Source: Chloroflexota bacterium
GTDB lineage: Bacteria > Chloroflexota > Anaerolineae > Ardenticatenales > Ardenticatenaceae
NCBI GenBank assembly: GCA_003520455.1
Contig: DOUV01000995.1
Coordinates: forward strand, 1-5,933
DNA length: 5,933 nucleotides
Direction: 5' to 3'
In this document: piece after piece, positions 5,878 through 5,933 of the stretch
How the letters are laid out: each line of letters starts with the position of its first letter
Numbering within the stretch: position 1 is the first letter of the stretch
Made by a program: the position numbers and the translations under genes
Notes under the pieces: model-generated
Database searches by the model: none
What the model saw: the letters and a program-made list of their open reading frames with translations, nothing else
Told to the model about the DNA's origin: nothing

Positions 5878-5933
5878 ATGGCGGCTGCGAGCGAAACGGA
5901 CGCCCCACGCCGCCGCCCGCGCGACCGCCTCGG
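5878..5933 (+). CDS. Possible N-terminus of a divergent gene, cut by window edge
   Basis: ATG at 5878 opens a frame starting MAASETDAPRRRPRDRL that stays open to the edge with mostly G/C third positions. A basic Arg/Pro-rich start like this is common in transcriptional regulators of high-GC bacteria, and a divergent regulator beside an importer operon would be usual. No good ribosome binding site is visible, and only 18 codons can be seen. The competing reading is the C-terminal end of a leftward gene on the other strand, with a stop at 5856-5854. The two are mutually exclusive and the window cannot settle it. Confidence 0.22.
   Translation, partial: MAAASETDAPRRRPRDRL

Noticed and set aside
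5854..5933. C-terminal 25 codons of a leftward gene, ending at a TGA at 5856-5854
   Set aside because: Plausible because a hairpin with a T-rich tail follows, but 25 codons in an 80% GC stretch with no recognisable motif are not enough to annotate. Kept only as an alternative in the edge finding.

Overview
The window reads as one leftward (minus-strand) operon of eight genes. It runs from a sugar-type ABC importer, through three nucleoside-deoxyribosyltransferase-fold proteins, to a sugar-acid dehydratase cut by the left edge. The organism is a fairly GC-rich bacterium (about 60% by eye). The importer's binding protein is a lipoprotein with a lipobox Cys followed by a long Ala/Pro/Thr/Gln linker, a style common in Chloroflexota. 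That placement is an inference from style and should be held loosely; no rRNA or other marker gene is present.

Layout in transcription order (right to left): a leader of about 190 bases containing a GC-rich hairpin (5796-5816), with an ambiguous gene end or gene start at the extreme right edge; a solute-binding lipoprotein (5689-4349); a 201-base gap with a perfect 14-bp inverted repeat (4171-4199) just before the next ribosome binding site; a MalF-like permease (4147-3254); a MalG-like permease (3223-2297); three tandem paralogues of the nucleoside 2-deoxyribosyltransferase fold (2277-1774, 1777-1322, 1319-828); a 41-codon small gene (831-706); and an IlvD/Edd-family dehydratase (709-1, C-terminus missing). 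From 2297 leftward, gaps are 19 bases, ATGA overlap, 2 bases, ATGA overlap, ATGA overlap. The last five genes are therefore almost certainly co-translated and probably work together.

The importer lacks an ATPase gene in this window, as is common when CUT1 importers borrow a shared MsmX/MalK-type ATPase. Two of the three NDT-fold proteins keep the nucleophilic Glu; the middle one has Gln there and has also lost the usual Tyr and Asn positions, so it looks like a pseudo-enzyme or partner subunit. The dehydratase has the three Cys ligands and CDK motif of the [2Fe-2S] pentonate-dehydratase branch of IlvD/Edd. Taken together (inference), the cluster could import an N-glycoside or nucleoside-like compound, split the base-sugar bond, and feed the sugar through its aldonic acid to a 2-keto-3-deoxy acid. 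No described pathway known to me has exactly this set, and the oxidising dehydrogenase or lactonase that such a route needs would have to lie outside the window.

No tRNA, rRNA, CRISPR array, insertion sequence or phage feature was seen.
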